Assembly: GCA_032871835.1 (NCBI GenBank)
Contig: CM065295.1
Location: 41,538,360 to 41,602,359, forward strand
Reading direction: 5' to 3'
Length of the DNA: 64,000 bases
From: Dipteronia dyeriana
Lineage: Eukaryota > Streptophyta > Magnoliopsida > Sapindales > Sapindaceae
Part shown: positions 63,027 to 64,000 of the stretch, piece by piece
Layout of the letters: every line of letters starts with the position of its first letter
Numbering within the stretch: position 1 is the stretch's first letter
Translations under genes and position numbers: made by a program
Notes under the pieces: model-generated
Database searches by the model: none
The model's input: the letters and a program-made list of their open reading frames with translations, nothing else
What the model was told of the DNA's origin: nothing

Positions 63027-64000
63027 TCAGACATGGCTCGTCTCCATTCTTAAAATTTCAGAGCTTGAGACATACGTGGGCTCAGTTTGAGGAGGCGAAA
63101 GAACACTTGTAAGAGATAGTTTCTTGATGGGCTTGTGGATATTGTTCTGTGACCGAGTGACCATGGGTTGAGTGGCGAGTGGAGCTGCTGCCTGCTGTTG
63201 TGAGGATGGTGATGAAGGTGTGATTGGTGCACTGTCAGGAGCAACAATTGTGGCTCTGTTGCCAACCGGTTCTGTGGCAAAATCAAAGCTGCCGGCAGCG
63301 GTGACTTTAGCAGCGAGAGGAGTTACAACAGTTGGTGGCTGGGAAGGCTTCAGGGTTGCAGCCTTTGCTCGGGAATCATGGAGAGGAGCCTGACAAGGTA
63401 TCATATGCACAGCTGGTCTGGTGGAGGAGTGGGCATGGGAGATAGGTACGGTCATGGTGGGAGAGATAATTGATGCCCAGAGATCGCATGTGTTGAGATC
63501 AGGATGTGGGAGCCTCATGTGAAGTGTGTTGTATGGGAAAACTGACTCAACGAAGTTAACATGGCGAGACACAAACATAAGATCAGTTTCAAGGTTTAGG
63601 CAATGGTACGCACTTTGGGACAACGAATATTCTAAGAAGATGCATGATTTCGACCGAGGTTCTAGCTTGTGATTAGCATATGGTTTACTCCAAGGATAAC
63701 ACAAACACCCAAATACACGAAGTTTCGCATACGACGGTTGCTTACTGAAGATTTTCTCAAAAGGTGATATCATGCGTAACAGAGGTGTAGGCATCCTATT
63801 GATAAGGTAAACAACAGTGGTGAATGCATGGGACCAAAATGTAAGTGGTAGTGAGGCATGGGTGAGAAGAGACAATCATGTCTCGACTATATGCCTGTGA
63901 CGACGCTCAGAGACACCATTGTGTTCTGGTGTGTGAGGTGGTGTAGTGAAGTGGGAGATGCCATGATGAGCGAGGGTATGCCTAAGTGCAATGTATTTAC
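63027..64000 (-). pseudogene. Integrase and linker of copia element 7
   Basis: The segment at 64000-63880 reads HTPEHNGVSERRHRHIVET, containing the last catalytic Glu of integrase. It is followed by a TGA at 63878-63880, then the frame 63875-63027 with FWSHAFTTVVYLINRMPTP and FGCLCYPWSKPYA. A Pro/Ala/Ser-rich linker leads into RT. The catalytic core before this lies beyond the window. Confidence 0.85.

Larger units (their letters stand above)
61250..64000 (-). mobile_element. Ty1/copia element 7 (3' half), runs off the right edge
   Basis: On the minus strand the order is integrase (from 64000), a Pro/Ala-rich linker, reverse transcriptase, RNase H and a 3' LTR. The LTR starts TGTAGTTTAG at 61530 and ends near 61250; its left border is uncertain. 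The coding part is broken by shifts and one stop. It belongs to another family than copia element 6, because the LTR and proteins differ. Confidence 0.85.

Overview
The window is nuclear DNA of a flowering plant, most likely a eudicot. The evidence is intron-rich genes with clear plant orthologues, an AT-rich background and the full set of plant transposons: Ty3 chromoviruses, Athila-type Ty3 elements, Ty1/copia elements, a LINE, Mutator-like and Harbinger-like elements. No rRNA, tRNA, CRISPR array or bacterial-type operon was seen. The species cannot be named from the sequence.

Four host genes can be supported. (1) An Atos-homologue gene (Atos-like conserved domain plus C-terminal PF13889-type domain) runs on the minus strand from 13409 to 2180. 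Its five coding exons, all joined in phase 0, give 750 residues, although its second coding intron holds a complete 6.7-kb Ty3 chromovirus. (2) A UBC27-type ubiquitin E2 enzyme with a C-terminal UBA domain lies on the plus strand at 53942-57582 (five exons, 194 residues). (3) A 45-residue one-pass membrane microprotein frame lies on the minus strand at 58607-58744. (4) A two-exon gene for a 75-residue membrane protein lies on the minus strand at 59410-59742.

Layout. 1-740: 3' end and LTR of a Ty1/copia element. 2180-14900: the Atos gene with Ty3 element 1 (4548-11234). 15-38.9 kb: nested retrotransposons. A LINE is split by Ty3 element 2 (18458-20058). It is followed by a decayed Athila-type element (3), which is itself split by a non-autonomous Athila-type element with two LTRs (4, 27905-36589), and then by a chromovirus fragment (5). 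39248-40878: a non-autonomous Mutator-like element with 9-bp target duplications, filled with alternating inverted repeats. 41195-42149: a Tourist-like element. 42259-50495: a full-length but decayed Ty1/copia element (6) of the same family as the one at the window start. 51.25-51.66 kb: a Harbinger transposase remnant. 52-60.6 kb: a gene island with two related long-TIR elements on either side. 61.25 kb to the end: a Ty1/copia element (7) on the minus strand running off the window.

The most unusual items are the palindrome-based repeat array inside the Mutator-like element, the RT/integrase-less Athila-type element that carries an extra coiled-coil and zinc-knuckle segment, the Atos gene keeping its coding exons around a large intronic retrotransposon, and two chromovirus insertions with the same AATTC target duplication. 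All exon joins and element borders were read by eye from splice sites, terminal repeats and target duplications.
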